A stretch of DNA of 64,000 bases from an uncultured Oribacterium sp. (GTDB taxonomy: Bacteria; Bacillota; Clostridia; Lachnospirales; Lachnospiraceae), in the NCBI GenBank assembly GCA_900770445.1, contig CAAGKO010000009.1, forward strand, positions 1 through 64,000, given 5' to 3'. Each line of letters opens with the position of its first letter. The first letter of the stretch is position 1. The position numbers and the translations under genes are program-made. The notes under the pieces were generated by a model. That model saw nothing but the letters and a program-made list of their open reading frames with translations, did no database searches and had not been told where the DNA came from. Below, in pieces: positions 33,278-41,097 of the stretch.

Positions 33278-33541
33278 TGGACACGTGAAGGCTTATATGA
33301 AAATTGTGTCTATGGATTTCTTCGTAAAAATCAGAAATCGAGGAGCAAAATAGACGCAGATACATCTATTATGAAATAGTGTCTATAAAATCGACGATTG
33401 ACATCAAAAATTGAAGTCAGATCTCGAGTTTTATAGACACTATTTTTATATGAGCTTCTTCGTATATATTTTCTATCCAGAATCTGGCTCCGAAGCTCAA
33501 ATTTCGTAGACACGATTTTTAAAACGACGCATCTATGTATA
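33278..33541. repeat. Four-unit 35-bp array (third copy of the 73/83/73 geometry)
   Basis: Units of exactly 35 bp lie at 33278-33312, 33351-33385, 33434-33468 and 33507-33541, with ends of the TAGACAC / GTGTCTA type. The better end faces left in the first two and right in the last two. Spacing is 73, 83, 73 bp, identical to the arrays at 4866 and 6541, although the sequence between ends is mostly different. It fills the gap between gltD and the MATE gene. Confidence 0.8.
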
Positions 33542-33645
33542 GTTTCTTTGAAAACCTGCTTTTGGACAGGAGATGATTGGTGCTGCCGCGCGAGCATCCG
33601 GCTTGATTTCCAGCAAACCATCGCGCGCGGCCCGGAAATATCTGC

Positions 33646-35157
33646 TTACACGCGGCCTTTCCTGCGGAGCGCGAGATAGAAGGCGATGCAGATGAGGGCG
33701 CTGAGGTGGGAGCCGGCGGGGGCGGCGAGGCCCATCGCGTAGAGGCTGTCCGGAAACAGCTTCGTGGCGAGCCATGCGCCCGGGATGCGTACGAGGATCA
33801 CCGAGCAGAGGTTATGGATGAAGCTGAGGATCGACAGGCCGGAGGCACTGAAGAAGCCGGAGAATGGGAAGTGAATGCCGGCGACCACGCAGTCGAACAC
33901 GTAGGTGCACATATACTGCACCGCGAGCGCCTGCACGACCGGATCCTTCGTGAACAGCGTGAAGAACGGCGCGGAGATGAACTGGAACAGGATCGCGAAG
34001 AGGAGCCCGATGCCACTGGCGAGGCCGACGCCGTACCGGAGTGTCTGACGCGCCCTCGCTGGGTCGCCGGCACCGATGGACTGCGCCGCAATCGTCGACA
34101 CGGTCGACAGCATGCTGGACGGCACCAGGAAGAGGAAGCTGATCGTCTTCTCGACGATGCCGACCGCCGCCGAGATGTCGACGCCACGCCGGTTCGCGAT
34201 TACGGTGATGATCAGAAACGAAATCTGGATGAAGCCGTCCTGGCAGGCGATCGGGAGGCCAATGCTGAGAATCTGGTGCAGCATCGCCGGGTCCCACCAG
34301 GCGCTGCGATCCGCGCGGGCAGCGGCCCACCATCCTTCATTCTGTTTTGCATTCGTTCGGGTGCCCGCTGCTTCCGCACGGGCATGTTCGTTTAAAGGCA
34401 TCGCTGCTTCTTCAGATGCATGTCCCTGCGTTTTATTTGGCTTTTCTCTACCAGTATCCGCAGAAGCATTCCGGACGTCCGCGGTATCATGCTTCCGGTT
34501 GCTCGCGGTCGTCTTCCGTATGCCGACGAGCGCGAACGCCACCGACGCGGCCTGTGCCACGACCGTCGCGAGCGCTGCACCCGCTGCGCCCAGCTGCATT
34601 GGCCCCATAAAGAGGAGGTCGAGCAGGATGTTGAGGGCACAGGCCACGGCGATGAAGAGCATCGGACTGCGGCTGTCACCCATGCCGCGGAAAATCGAGC
34701 TCAGGATGTTGTACGCAACGATAAAGGGGATGCCGGCGAAGCAGATGCGGAGATACGCGAGGGCCCCCGGGACGGCCTCAGGCGGTGTCGACAGTAGCTG
34801 GACGATCGGCTGCGTGAATCCGAGCAGGGCACATGTGGCCAGCACGGCGATCATCGCGAAGAGGGTGATCGTGTTTCCGATGGCGCGCCGGATGCCGTCC
34901 TCGTCCTCTGCACCGACGAAACGCCCGATCATGACGGTGGTGCCCATGGCGAGGCCGACGATCATGACGGTCACCATGTGCATGACCTGCGAACCGATCG
35001 AAACCGCCGAGATGACATCCGCGCCATTGAAGCGGCCAGCGATGAGCAGATCCGCGAGCCCGTAGAGCGTCTGCAGGAAGTAGCTGAGAAGGTATGGGAG
35101 CGAAAACAGGATCATATTATGGAAGAGATCGCCCTTTGCGAGATTATGTTGAGCCAT
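33646..35157 (-). CDS. MATE-family multidrug/metabolite exporter
   Basis: A cation-coupled exporter of the NorM/DinF superfamily with about twelve membrane helices. The start at ATG 35157 gives 503 residues beginning MAQHNLAKGDLFHNMILFSLPYLLSYF, the usual MATE N-terminus; reading further upstream enters repeat sequence without a ribosome site. Family features include SIGSQVMHMVTVMIVGLAMGTTVMIGRFVGA and, in the second half, STIAAQSIGAGDPARARQTL. The loop between halves (residues ~216-282, from NRKHDTADV to ADRSAWW) is a long hydrophilic insertion absent from typical MATE proteins. The substrate is unknown. It converges on gltD. Confidence 0.88.
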   Translation of the reverse strand: MAQHNLAKGDLFHNMILFSLPYLLSYFLQTLYGLADLLIAGRFNGADVISAVSIGSQVMHMVTVMIVGLAMGTTVMIGRFVGAEDEDGIRRAIGNTITLFAMIAVLATCALLGFTQPIVQLLSTPPEAVPGALAYLRICFAGIPFIVAYNILSSIFRGMGDSRSPMLFIAVACALNILLDLLFMGPMQLGAAGAALATVVAQAASVAFALVGIRKTTASNRKHDTADVRNASADTGREKPNKTQGHASEEAAMPLNEHARAEAAGTRTNAKQNEGWWAAARADRSAWWDPAMLHQILSIGLPIACQDGFIQISFLIITVIANRRGVDISAAVGIVEKTISFLFLVPSSMLSTVSTIAAQSIGAGDPARARQTLRYGVGLASGIGLLFAILFQFISAPFFTLFTKDPVVQALAVQYMCTYVFDCVVAGIHFPFSGFFSASGLSILSFIHNLCSVILVRIPGAWLATKLFPDSLYAMGLAAPAGSHLSALICIAFYLALRRKGRV

Positions 35158-35442
35158 GGTAAGTCCTCGATATAGGTAGTGTATGAGTGCCGGCGTCTCA
35201 TGCTTAAGACGGAGCATGTGGTTTGCCTGAACTGTTATGGTTTGCCTGCAAGATAGCGGAATGTGCGTTCTGATTTCGGCTGCAGGCATGTATCTATATT
35301 ATTTTAGTGAATTTAGGAAGATTTGAAAACTGACGCCCGATTATAGCTGGCATAAACTGGAAAATTTCCGTAACCGTTCAGCCGGGGTGATTTTGTAACC
35401 TGTATAATTATCAAGGGATGTCCATACCGGGCGCCTCTTCTC

Positions 35443-35511
35443 GTTTGCCTGCCCTCCCCAGTATACATCCTTTATCTGCGTGCATATTGGCCCCGCCCCG
35501 TGCAGGCAAAC
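35443..35511. repeat. 69-bp G-run hairpin element (inverted copy)
   Basis: The complement of the 20794-20862 element: GTTTGCCTGC ... GCAGGCAAAC ends, G-runs on the minus strand, same length of 69 bp. It adjoins copy 2 of the TG(C/A)CATTA array in the same relative order as at 20.2-20.9 kb, inverted. Confidence 0.75.
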
Positions 35512-35653
35512 AAAAAATCGGCGCCTGTTTTCGGCCGAGCGAGTGATGCTGTATCAAAACAGTGAAAAATGGGAAGGATGCCAACGGTAAAAGCGTATCC
35601 GAAGTTGGAGGCTGCCACCCGGTATTTCACAAATTCGCTTTATCAGAAGCGTG

Positions 35654-36083
35654 TGCCATTAGGCTTTGTCACATTTTCCACTTCTGACGAACCTGTGACA
35701 TTAAGTCCACTCACGCTCGCGCTGCGCCATCTGAGTAAAAATGCGGTTTTTGACGCAAAACCGCCCTTTTCAGAAGCTGTGACTTTACTCCGCCCAGATT
35801 TTTCTTCGTAAATCGCCTCGTATTCCCTCCTCGAAGCCAAATACTTAATGTCACAGCTTCGAATATTTCCCTGTCTGTGAAATAATCTAATGGCACAGAT
35901 CCATGAAATCCATGATTTGTAAAAGTCACTTAATGGCATGAATCTTGAAACCGCCCCGTTTGTTACAAATTCCAGAAAATATAATGGCATCGCTCTATGA
36001 AATCCTATCTTTGCGAAAATCATATAATGTCGCTCAGCCCGAAAATCGCCTGTTTGTAACAAAGATCATAAAATCTAATGGCG
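35654..36083. repeat. TG(C/A)CATTA array, copy 2 (inverted relative to 20223-20696)
   Basis: Two forward motifs (35654, 35696), then six reversed motifs at 35846, 35888, 35931, 35982, 36025 and 36076. Spacings are 42, 43, 51, 43, 51 bp, the exact mirror of copy 1, while the sequence between motifs differs at many places. Short frames inside are not preserved between copies. With the 69-bp elements this accounts for most of the 1.5 kb between the MATE gene and groES. Confidence 0.75.
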
Positions 36084-36131
36084 CAAGAATGCTATACACA
36101 GTTTTTGTGAAAACATCGGAAATCGTCATGA

Positions 36132-36175
36132 TCGTTACTGCTCAAACGTAGTTGACTCGAGGCGTGGTTTGGCGG
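36132..36175. repeat. Isolated terminal repeat of the MITE-like family
   Basis: CGTTACTGCTCAAACG, then GAGGCGTGGTTTGGCGGACA and GCA, matching the left end of the element at 6500-6893 (CGTTACTGTTCAAATG, then AAGGCGTGGCTCGGCGGACA and GCA). No matching right end is obvious nearby, so this is a solo end or a decayed copy. Confidence 0.6.
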
Positions 36176-36341
36176 ACAGCAACTCATGATTAGTGATACA
36201 CGTAGCTGTCTAAAATTGGGTCAACTAAAAATTCTTGTGTTCTTGACAAGGGGTACAATTCACATGCTGCCTTCCTAAAACTCCGATCACCAGGTTTTTA
36301 TCAGATTTCCACACGATCAGGATGCATGGGCGGCGATTTTG

Positions 36342-36410
36342 GTTTGTTTGCATGGGGCGGGTCCGATAAGTAAATAGATAAAGAACGTCGAATGGGGTGG
36401 GCAAACAAAC
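36342..36410. repeat. 69-bp G-run hairpin element (third copy, compensatory stem)
   Basis: GTTTGTTTGC and GCAAACAAAC close the element. Compared with GTTTGCCTGC/GCAGGCAAAC in the other copies, both sides changed together, keeping the pairing. G-runs GGGGCGGG and GGGGTGGG and the central TAAATAGATAAAG are conserved. The following AGAGACGC...GCGTCTC hairpin lies at 36415-36439. Confidence 0.75.
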
Positions 36411-36536
36411 AAAAAGAGACGCTCGGCATAAGCGTCTCGTAAAAATCAGCTGGGTGAGGAAGTCACTCCGGCTGAACTGTTATAAATTTCCAGGCCGCGC
36501 GCGTGTTTGTGAAGGAAATGTGAAATCTGCAAATTG

Positions 36537-36563
36537 TTAGCACTCGTCTCTTGACGTTGCTAA
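36537..36563 (+). promoter_or_regulatory. CIRCE-like HrcA operator of groESL
   Basis: TTAGCACTC (36537-36545), 9 bp, then CGTTGCTAA (36555-36563). The left half matches the CIRCE consensus; the right half keeps TGCTAA but loses part of GAGTGC. It overlaps the -35 hexamer, the usual repression geometry. The hrcA gene is not in the window. Confidence 0.8.
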
Positions 36564-36579
36564 TAGACCGTTCTATAAT
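36551..36579 (+). promoter_or_regulatory. groESL promoter
   Basis: TTGACG (36551-36556), a 17-bp spacer and TATAAT (36574-36579), overlapping the CIRCE-like operator. Confidence 0.8.
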
Positions 36580-36691
36580 ACGTTTTGTTGTTAGAAAAGA
36601 AAGCCGGACGCGTGCCGGGCTTTATATAAACAGCATCGCCGGGAGGCGAAAAGCCGAAGGGCTGAAAGCAGATATTAAGGAGGTCAATCAA

Positions 36692-36982
36692 ATGAAGCTG
36701 GTTCCATTATTTGACAGAGTCGTACTTGAGAAGGAGAAGATGGAGGAGACCACTGCAAGCGGTATCGTTCTTCCAGGTCAGAATGATAAGGAAAAGCCGG
36801 GTCAGGCACTCGTTGTAGCCGTCGGTCCTGGTGGAGTGGTCGATGGTAAGGACATCACCATGCAGGTGAAGGTCGGCGATCACGTTCTTTTCTCGAAGTA
36901 TGCGGGATCCGAGGTCGAGGTTGACGGACATAAGTATACAGTCGTAAAGCAGAACGATATTCTGGCAGTCATCGAGAAGTAA
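36692..36982 (+). CDS. groES: Co-chaperonin GroES
   Basis: The heptameric lid of the GroEL folding chamber. 96 residues from ATG 36692, preceded by AAGGAGG. MKLVPLFDRVVLEKEKMEETTASGIVLP is the family N-terminus with the mobile loop, and VKVGDHVLFSKYAGSEVEVDG and NDILAVIE complete the fold. An upstream in-frame extension would cover the leader and is not credible. groEL follows after 131 bp. Confidence 0.97.
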   Translation: MKLVPLFDRVVLEKEKMEETTASGIVLPGQNDKEKPGQALVVAVGPGGVVDGKDITMQVKVGDHVLFSKYAGSEVEVDGHKYTVVKQNDILAVIEK

Positions 36983-37113
36983 GCATCCGACAGGATGCCG
37001 CGTCGGACCCGTGCAGAAGCGGGCAGGGCGCAGCGCAGACCGACATGAGGATGTAGAGAAGGAAGCATCGGCTTAAGCAAAGAGGATGCTTCGTAAATCA
37101 GGAGGATAAAGCT

Positions 37114-38733
37114 ATGGCTAAGGAAATTAAGTATGGCGTCGAGGCCAGAAAGGCTCTCGAAGCTGGTGTGGATGCAGTTGCAAATACAGTAAAGGTAACC
37201 CTCGGACCGAAGGGCAGAAATGTAGTACTCGATAAGAGCTACGGTGCTCCGCTGATCACCAACGATGGTGTGTCCATCGCGAAGGACATCGAGCTGAAGG
37301 ATCCGTATGAGAACATGGGCGCACAGCTCGTTCGTGAGGTTGCTTCGAAGACCAATGATGTCGCCGGTGATGGTACTACCACCGCAACGGTTCTTGCACA
37401 GGCCATCGTAAAGGAAGGCATGAAGAACCTTGAGGCGGGTGCAAACCCGATCATCCTTCGTAAGGGCATCCAGAAGGCTGTGGCAGCTGCCGTCGAGTCC
37501 ATCAAGGCACAGTCTTCCAAGGTAAAGGGCAAGGATCAGATCGCAAAGGTTGCCGGCATCTCTGCTGGTGACGAGCAGGTCGGCCAGATGGTTGCTGATG
37601 CGATGGAGAAGGTTTCCAAGGATGGTGTCATCACCGTCGAGGAGTCCAAGACCATGCAGACCGAGCTGGACGTCGTCGAAGGTATGGAGTTCGACAGAGG
37701 CTACATCAGCGCCTACATGTGCTCCGATATGGATAAGATGGAGGCAAACCTCGATGATCCGTATATCCTGATCACGGATAAGAAGATCTCCAACATCCAG
37801 GATATCCTTCCGCTCCTCGAGCAGATCGTAAAGATGGGCGCAAAGCTCCTCATCATCGCAGAGGATGTCGAGGGTGAGGCACTCACAACCCTCATCGTCA
37901 ACAAGCTGAGAGGTACCTTCAACGTCGTTGCGGTCAAGGCTCCGGGCTATGGTGACAGACGTAAGGAGATGCTTCAGGATATCGCGATCCTGACCGGCGG
38001 TCAGGTGATCTCCGCAGATCTCGGCCTCGAGCTCAAGGATGCAACCATCGAGCAGCTCGGCCGCGCAAAGAGCGTAAAGGTATCGAAGGAGAAGACCACC
38101 ATCGTCGATGGTGAGGGCGAGAAGGCGGATATCGACAGCCGTGTCGCTGAGATCAAGAAGCAGATCGAGACCACAACTTCTGATTTCGACCGTGAGAAGC
38201 TCCAGGAGAGACTGGCAAAGCTCGCCGGTGGTGTCGCTGTCATCAAGGTCGGTGCAGCTACGGAGACCGAGATGAAGGAAGCAAAGCTTCGTATGGAGGA
38301 TGCGCTGAACGCAACTCGTGCCGCAGTGGAAGAGGGCGTCATCGCAGGTGGCGGATCCGCTTACATTCACGCACAGGAGGCGGTAAAGAAGGTTGTCGAG
38401 TCACTCGAGGGTGATGAGAAGACCGGTGCAAGAATCGTTTACAAGGCACTGGAGGCTCCGCTGTTCACCATCGCTTCGAACGCTGGTCTCGAGGGCGCGG
38501 TTATCGTCAACAACGTACAGAACACAGAGGTTGGCCATGGCTTCGATGCACTCCACGAGGAGTATGTCGACATGCTCGAGACCGGTATCCTGGATCCGGC
38601 GAAGGTAACCAGAACCGCTCTTCAGAACGCGGCTTCCGTCGCTTCTACACTGCTCACCACGGAGAGCGTGGTTGCGGATATCAAGGATCCGGTTCAGCCT
38701 GTAGCAGCACAGCCACAGGGCGGAATGTACTAA
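37114..38733 (+). CDS. groEL: Chaperonin GroEL
   Basis: ATP-driven folding chamber, 539 residues. Diagnostic segments: KVTLGPKGRNVVLDKSYGAP, NDGVSIAKDIELKDPYENMGA, the ATP-site DGTTTATVLAQ, VEGMEFDRGYISAYM, and AAVEEGVIAGGGSAYIH. It ends QPQGGMY, a shortened Gly-Met tail. AGGAGG stands before the ATG. It is co-transcribed with groES under the CIRCE-like operator. Confidence 0.98.
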   Translation: MAKEIKYGVEARKALEAGVDAVANTVKVTLGPKGRNVVLDKSYGAPLITNDGVSIAKDIELKDPYENMGAQLVREVASKTNDVAGDGTTTATVLAQAIVKEGMKNLEAGANPIILRKGIQKAVAAAVESIKAQSSKVKGKDQIAKVAGISAGDEQVGQMVADAMEKVSKDGVITVEESKTMQTELDVVEGMEFDRGYISAYMCSDMDKMEANLDDPYILITDKKISNIQDILPLLEQIVKMGAKLLIIAEDVEGEALTTLIVNKLRGTFNVVAVKAPGYGDRRKEMLQDIAILTGGQVISADLGLELKDATIEQLGRAKSVKVSKEKTTIVDGEGEKADIDSRVAEIKKQIETTTSDFDREKLQERLAKLAGGVAVIKVGAATETEMKEAKLRMEDALNATRAAVEEGVIAGGGSAYIHAQEAVKKVVESLEGDEKTGARIVYKALEAPLFTIASNAGLEGAVIVNNVQNTEVGHGFDALHEEYVDMLETGILDPAKVTRTALQNAASVASTLLTTESVVADIKDPVQPVAAQPQGGMY

Positions 38734-38754
38734 TGAAATAAAATGCGTTATAAT

Positions 38755-38788
38755 AAAGGTCCGGACTGCATTTGCGGCCCGGACCTTT
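38755..38788 (+). terminator. Terminator-like hairpin after groEL
   Basis: AAAGGTCCGG (38755-38764) pairs with CCGGACCTTT (38779-38788). The U tract is only TTT. Confidence 0.65.
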
Positions 38789-38904
38789 GTGGATGATGAC
38801 GATCTGACGGGAACATCGGATGAAGAAATGATGCGAACGGATAGCTTGTGCGAGAGGATGTTTGACGGACAGAGACATTGACCGACAGAACAGGAGGACG
38901 ACAG

Positions 38905-39396
38905 ATGGATGATTATATCGAGCACATGACGAAGGGAAAGCAGCCGGCCTACTGGACGGTGCTGCTGGTGATCGCGGGCGCGCTGTCCGTACTGTCACTG
39001 CTGTTTGCGTTTTATAATGTGTTCGGCATCCTGCTCTTCATCGCGGTGAGCCTCGGCACCTACGTGGTCTGGCTTTTCTCGAAGGTGGAGTATGAGTATA
39101 CCTATGTCGGCGGCGGCTTCACGATGGACCAGATTCTCAACAAGACGCGGCGTCGTCAGCTGGTCGATACGACGGCTTCCGAGCTGATCGTACTCGCTCC
39201 GCAGAACTCGGACGCCGTCCGCTCGGAGCTCCGGAACGCGAAGGTCATCGACTGTGCCGGCGACTGTCCGGCCGACCGGAAGTTCGGCTATGTATACAAC
39301 CGTGCGGGGCAGAAGACCTGCATGTACATCGAAGTGACCGATGCACTGCTGCGTGAGGCGAGAAGATGCACACCGCAGAAGGTAAAACTGAACTGA
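38905..39396 (+). CDS. Small two-helix membrane protein, DUF6106-like
   Basis: 163 residues from ATG 38905 (CAGGAGGA upstream). Two adjacent membrane helices at about residues 15-55 (WTVLLVIAGALSVLSLLF and GILLFIAVSLGTYVVWLF) are followed by a soluble domain with YEYTYVGGGFTMDQILNKTRR and CTPQKVKLN. I recall such proteins as DUF6106 in Lachnospiraceae; this is from memory. The function is unknown. It sits between groEL and guaB with its own terminator. Confidence 0.7.
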   Translation: MDDYIEHMTKGKQPAYWTVLLVIAGALSVLSLLFAFYNVFGILLFIAVSLGTYVVWLFSKVEYEYTYVGGGFTMDQILNKTRRRQLVDTTASELIVLAPQNSDAVRSELRNAKVIDCAGDCPADRKFGYVYNRAGQKTCMYIEVTDALLREARRCTPQKVKLN

Positions 39397-39410
39397 TTTT
39401 AGGATAAAAG

Positions 39411-39438
39411 ACGGGTTGAAATTCAATCCGCCTTTTGT
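39411..39438 (+). terminator. Terminator before guaB
   Basis: ACGGGTTGA and TCAATCCGC form a stem, followed by CTTTTGTT. It closes the small membrane-protein gene. Confidence 0.6.
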
Positions 39439-39489
39439 TATACTCGTTTAAATTTTATGAAAAGTCGCGATTTGAAAGGAGATTCTTCT

Positions 39490-40956
39490 ATGGCCAAGAT
39501 TATCGGTGATGGTATTACGTTTGATGATGTGCTGCTCGTTCCGCAGTACTCCGAGGTTGTTCCGAACGAAATCGACGTTTCCACCTATCTTACGAAGTCA
39601 ATTCATCTCAACATTCCATTCATTTCTGCAGGTATGGATACGGTTACAGAGCATCAGATGGCGATCGCCATGGCGCGCTGCGGTGGTATCGGTATCATCC
39701 ACAAGAATATGTCGATCGAGCAGCAGGCTGAGGAAGTCGACATGGTAAAGCGCTCGGAGAATGGTGTCATCACCGATCCGTTCTTCCTGACCGCAGATCA
39801 CACCCTGAAGGATGCCAATGATCTCATGGCGAAGTTCCGCATCTCCGGCGTGCCGATCACCGAGGGCAAGAAGCTCGTCGGTATCATCACGAACCGTGAC
39901 CTCGTTTTCGAGGAGGACTACACGAAGAAGATCAGCGAGTGCATGACGAGCGAGCACCTCGTAACGGCGAAGGAGGGTACCACCCTCGAGGAAGCGAAGC
40001 AGATCCTCGCACGTGCGAAGGTAGAGAAGCTCCCGATCGTCGATGATGAGGGTAATCTGAAGGGTCTCATCACCATCAAGGATATCGAGAAGCAGATGAA
40101 GTATCCGAACGCGGCGAAGGATGCACAGGGCAGACTCCTCTGCGGTGCCGCACTCGGTATCACAGCCAATGTCGTCGAGCGTGCACAGGAGCTCATCAAC
40201 GCACATGTAGACGTCGTCGTTCTCGACTCTGCACATGGCCATAGTGCAAACGTTCTGAAGTGCGTCAGCATGCTGAAGGAGAAGTTCCCGGATCTTCAGA
40301 TCATCGCAGGTAATGTCGCAACCGGTGAGGCGACCGAGGCCCTCATCAAGGCCGGCGCAGACTGCGTAAAGATCGGTATCGGACCGGGCTCCATCTGTAC
40401 GACCCGTGTCGTTGCCGGTATCGGTGTTCCGCAGGTATCCGCGGTTATGAATTCGTTCGAGGTAGCCGATAAGTACGGTATCCCGATCATCGCCGATGGT
40501 GGTATCCAGTACTCCGGTGATGTCGTGAAGGCGATCGCTGCAGGTGGCAGCACCGTCATGATGGGTTCTGTATTCGCAGGCTGCGACGAGGCACCGGGTG
40601 AGTTCGAGCTCTACCAGGGCCGTAAGTATAAGGTATATCGTGGCATGGGTTCGCTCGGTGCGATGAAGCAGAAGAACGGTTCTGCGGATCGTTACTTCCA
40701 GGCGAACGCGAAGAAGCTCGTACCAGAGGGTGTCGAGGGTCGTGTCGCATACAAGGGCCGCGTAGAGGATACCATCTTCCAGTTCGTCGGTGGTCTCCGC
40801 GCAGGTATGGGCTACTGTGGTGCGAAGGATATCACGACGCTGCAGCATAACAGCCAGTTCGTGAAGATCTCCAGCGCTTCCCTGAAGGAGTCCCATCCGC
40901 ATGATATTCATATCACGAAGGAAGCACCGAACTACTCGGTAGAGAATAACGACTGA
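39490..40956 (+). CDS. guaB: IMP dehydrogenase
   Basis: Oxidises IMP to XMP with NAD, the committed step to guanine nucleotides. 488 residues from ATG 39490 (AAAGGAGA upstream). The barrel N-terminus is FDDVLLVPQYSEV. Two CBS domains at about residues 95-205 are intact (DPFFLTADHTLKDANDLM, HLVTAKEGTTLEEAKQIL). The catalytic loop is GIGPGSICTTRVVAGIGVPQ with the nucleophilic Cys, and the flap/IMP site is YQGRKYKVYRGMGSLGAM. A strong terminator follows, so guaB is monocistronic. Confidence 0.97.
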   Translation: MAKIIGDGITFDDVLLVPQYSEVVPNEIDVSTYLTKSIHLNIPFISAGMDTVTEHQMAIAMARCGGIGIIHKNMSIEQQAEEVDMVKRSENGVITDPFFLTADHTLKDANDLMAKFRISGVPITEGKKLVGIITNRDLVFEEDYTKKISECMTSEHLVTAKEGTTLEEAKQILARAKVEKLPIVDDEGNLKGLITIKDIEKQMKYPNAAKDAQGRLLCGAALGITANVVERAQELINAHVDVVVLDSAHGHSANVLKCVSMLKEKFPDLQIIAGNVATGEATEALIKAGADCVKIGIGPGSICTTRVVAGIGVPQVSAVMNSFEVADKYGIPIIADGGIQYSGDVVKAIAAGGSTVMMGSVFAGCDEAPGEFELYQGRKYKVYRGMGSLGAMKQKNGSADRYFQANAKKLVPEGVEGRVAYKGRVEDTIFQFVGGLRAGMGYCGAKDITTLQHNSQFVKISSASLKESHPHDIHITKEAPNYSVENND

Positions 40957-40969
40957 TAAATAATTTTTG

Positions 40970-41004
40970 AAAGGTCAGGCTGCTATGGGCCTGACCTTTT
41001 TTTA
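40970..41004 (+). terminator. Strong terminator after guaB
   Basis: AAAGGTCAGG (40970-40979) pairs with CCTGACCTTT (40990-40999), extended by a U run to 41004. Confidence 0.9.
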
Positions 41005-41097
41005 TTTCCGTGCTAAAATTATATCTATCTTATGGCACGAGGTCGCTGGATCGCGGCCGATGTCTACATCTGAATTCTATTTCTGAAAGAGTGTGTT

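Noticed and set aside
30846..33365. 839-codon minus-strand frame across gltB and gltD
   Set aside because: Spans two unmistakable genes on the other strand; long antisense frames are expected at this GC content.
35158..35289. 44-residue N-terminal extension of the MATE protein
   Set aside because: The extension is not hydrophobic, has no ribosome site and overlaps repeat-like sequence; MAQHNLAKG is the usual start.
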